Origin: Hydrogenimonas sp.
GTDB taxonomy: Bacteria; Campylobacterota; Campylobacteria; Campylobacterales; Hydrogenimonadaceae
Assembly (NCBI RefSeq): GCF_029933015.1
Contig: NZ_JAOZOZ010000117.1
Location: 1 to 5,103 of the forward strand
Length of the DNA stretch: 5,103 nt
Direction: 5' to 3'
Part shown: in pieces, positions 4,861-5,103 of the stretch
How the letters are laid out: each line of letters starts with the position of its first letter
How positions within the stretch are numbered: the stretch's first letter is position 1
The notes under the pieces: model-generated
Told to the model about the DNA's origin: nothing
What the model saw: only the letters and a program-made list of their open reading frames with translations
The model's database searches: none
Made by a program: the position numbers and the translations under genes

Positions 4861-4890
4861 ATTGTAACCCATAAAGGAGAAAAAATTCAA
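4861..4890 (-). promoter_or_regulatory. Promoter of the b561-CPXCG-DUF4139 operon
   Basis: On the minus strand TTGAAT (4890-4885) and TACAAT (4866-4861) are separated by 18 bases, a fair sigma70-type promoter. Transcription would begin near 4853, giving a leader of about 23 bases that contains the AAGGG site for the ATG at 4830. This excludes translation from the upstream TTG. Confidence 0.6.
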
Positions 4891-4932
4891 TCACGCTTTC
4901 CTCTTCCGTTCAACAGAAAATCCCGGTTTGGG

Positions 4933-4938
4933 TATAAT
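4933..4938 (+). promoter_or_regulatory. -10 box of the dodecin promoter
   Basis: A perfect TATAAT lies 31 bases ahead of the dodecin ATG, giving a leader of about 25 bases. The -35 is weak (TTCAAC at 4909-4914, 18-base spacer). It faces away from the operon promoter at 4861-4890, so both regulatory regions share the 139-bp gap. Confidence 0.65.
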
Positions 4939-4969
4939 AAAAGTGAAACCATAATTCAAAGGAGAGAAC

Positions 4970-5103
4970 ATGTCCGTCGTCAAAGTTATCGAAGTGATCG
5001 CACAGTCCAAAAAGAGCTGGGAGGATGCGGCCGCCAACGCCGTCAGTGAGGCCTCCAAAAGCGTCGACAACATCAAGTCCATCTACATCCAGGACATGAG
5101 CGC
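4970..5103 (+). CDS. Dodecin family flavin-binding protein (3' truncated by window)
   Basis: The first 44 codons of a protein normally about 65-70 residues long are present. The start MSVVKVIEVIAQS, then KSWEDAAANAVSEASKSV and DNIKSIYIQDM, is the beta-helix-beta beginning of dodecins, which assemble into hollow twelve-subunit shells that bind riboflavin, FMN or lumichrome and buffer free flavin in the cytoplasm. AAAGGAG (4958-4964) ends five bases before the ATG, and a perfect TATAAT lies upstream, so the gene looks well expressed. In the well-studied flavin-binding dodecins a tryptophan follows the DN-hydrophobic turn. Here the sequence is DNIKSIY, with serine at that place by my alignment, and the only visible tryptophan is W17. 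The missing end prevents judging the rest of the fold. Confidence 0.92.
   Translation, partial: MSVVKVIEVIAQSKKSWEDAAANAVSEASKSVDNIKSIYIQDMS

Noticed and set aside
4831..4890. 20-residue N-terminal extension of the b561 protein from a TTG start
   Set aside because: A promoter (-35 at 4890-4885, -10 at 4866-4861) lies within it, and the ATG at 4830 has its own ribosome site and begins with the family-typical sequence.

Overview
The window is a compact, GC-rich bacterial chromosome segment with eight supported protein genes, two of them short: one small and otherwise unrecognised, the other a 59-residue Cys-rich protein. The look of the proteins (a six-helix membrane protein that I recall as typical of Campylobacterota, a short CobO, and an SW-type dodecin) and the TATAAT/TACAAT-type -10 boxes suggest a free-living, probably chemolithotrophic member of Campylobacterota with raised GC. 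This assignment is inference from memory of protein families and was not tested by any search.

Layout. Positions 1-171 hold no convincing gene but are packed with short inverted repeats built from GGTCATTT/AAATGACC and small GC-rich hairpins. A 71-residue two-helix membrane protein (172-387, +) follows. It converges on a six-helix membrane protein (448-1059, -) with a cluster of four hairpins (378-486) at the junction. Upstream of that gene a 100-bp spacer carries two different heptanucleotide tandem repeats (1081-1101 and 1130-1157). Next are cobO, corrinoid adenosyltransferase (1160-1681, -), and a divergent EamA/DMT-type transporter (1772-2650, +). Both appear to have promoters so close to the start codon that their mRNAs may be leaderless. 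The transporter gene overlaps tail-to-tail by 7 bp with a secreted DUF4139-type protein (2644-4047, -), which is the last gene of a tight three-gene operon: cytochrome b561-type membrane protein (4240-4830), CPXCG Cys-rich protein (4057-4236), DUF4139 protein. A divergent dodecin gene (4970 onward, +) runs off the window end.

Function. CobO adenosylates corrinoids. The b561-type protein is a di-heme membrane electron carrier. Dodecin stores or buffers flavin. The transporter probably exports a small metabolite of unknown identity. The linkage of the b561 protein, the CPXCG protein and the DUF4139 protein by gaps of 3 and 9 bp suggests shared expression, but no common pathway can be read from sequence.

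The genes are ordinary. The most unusual content is the non-coding repeat material: heptad arrays, hairpins sharing one core with covarying arms, and a heptamer (AATGACC) recurring at five loci.
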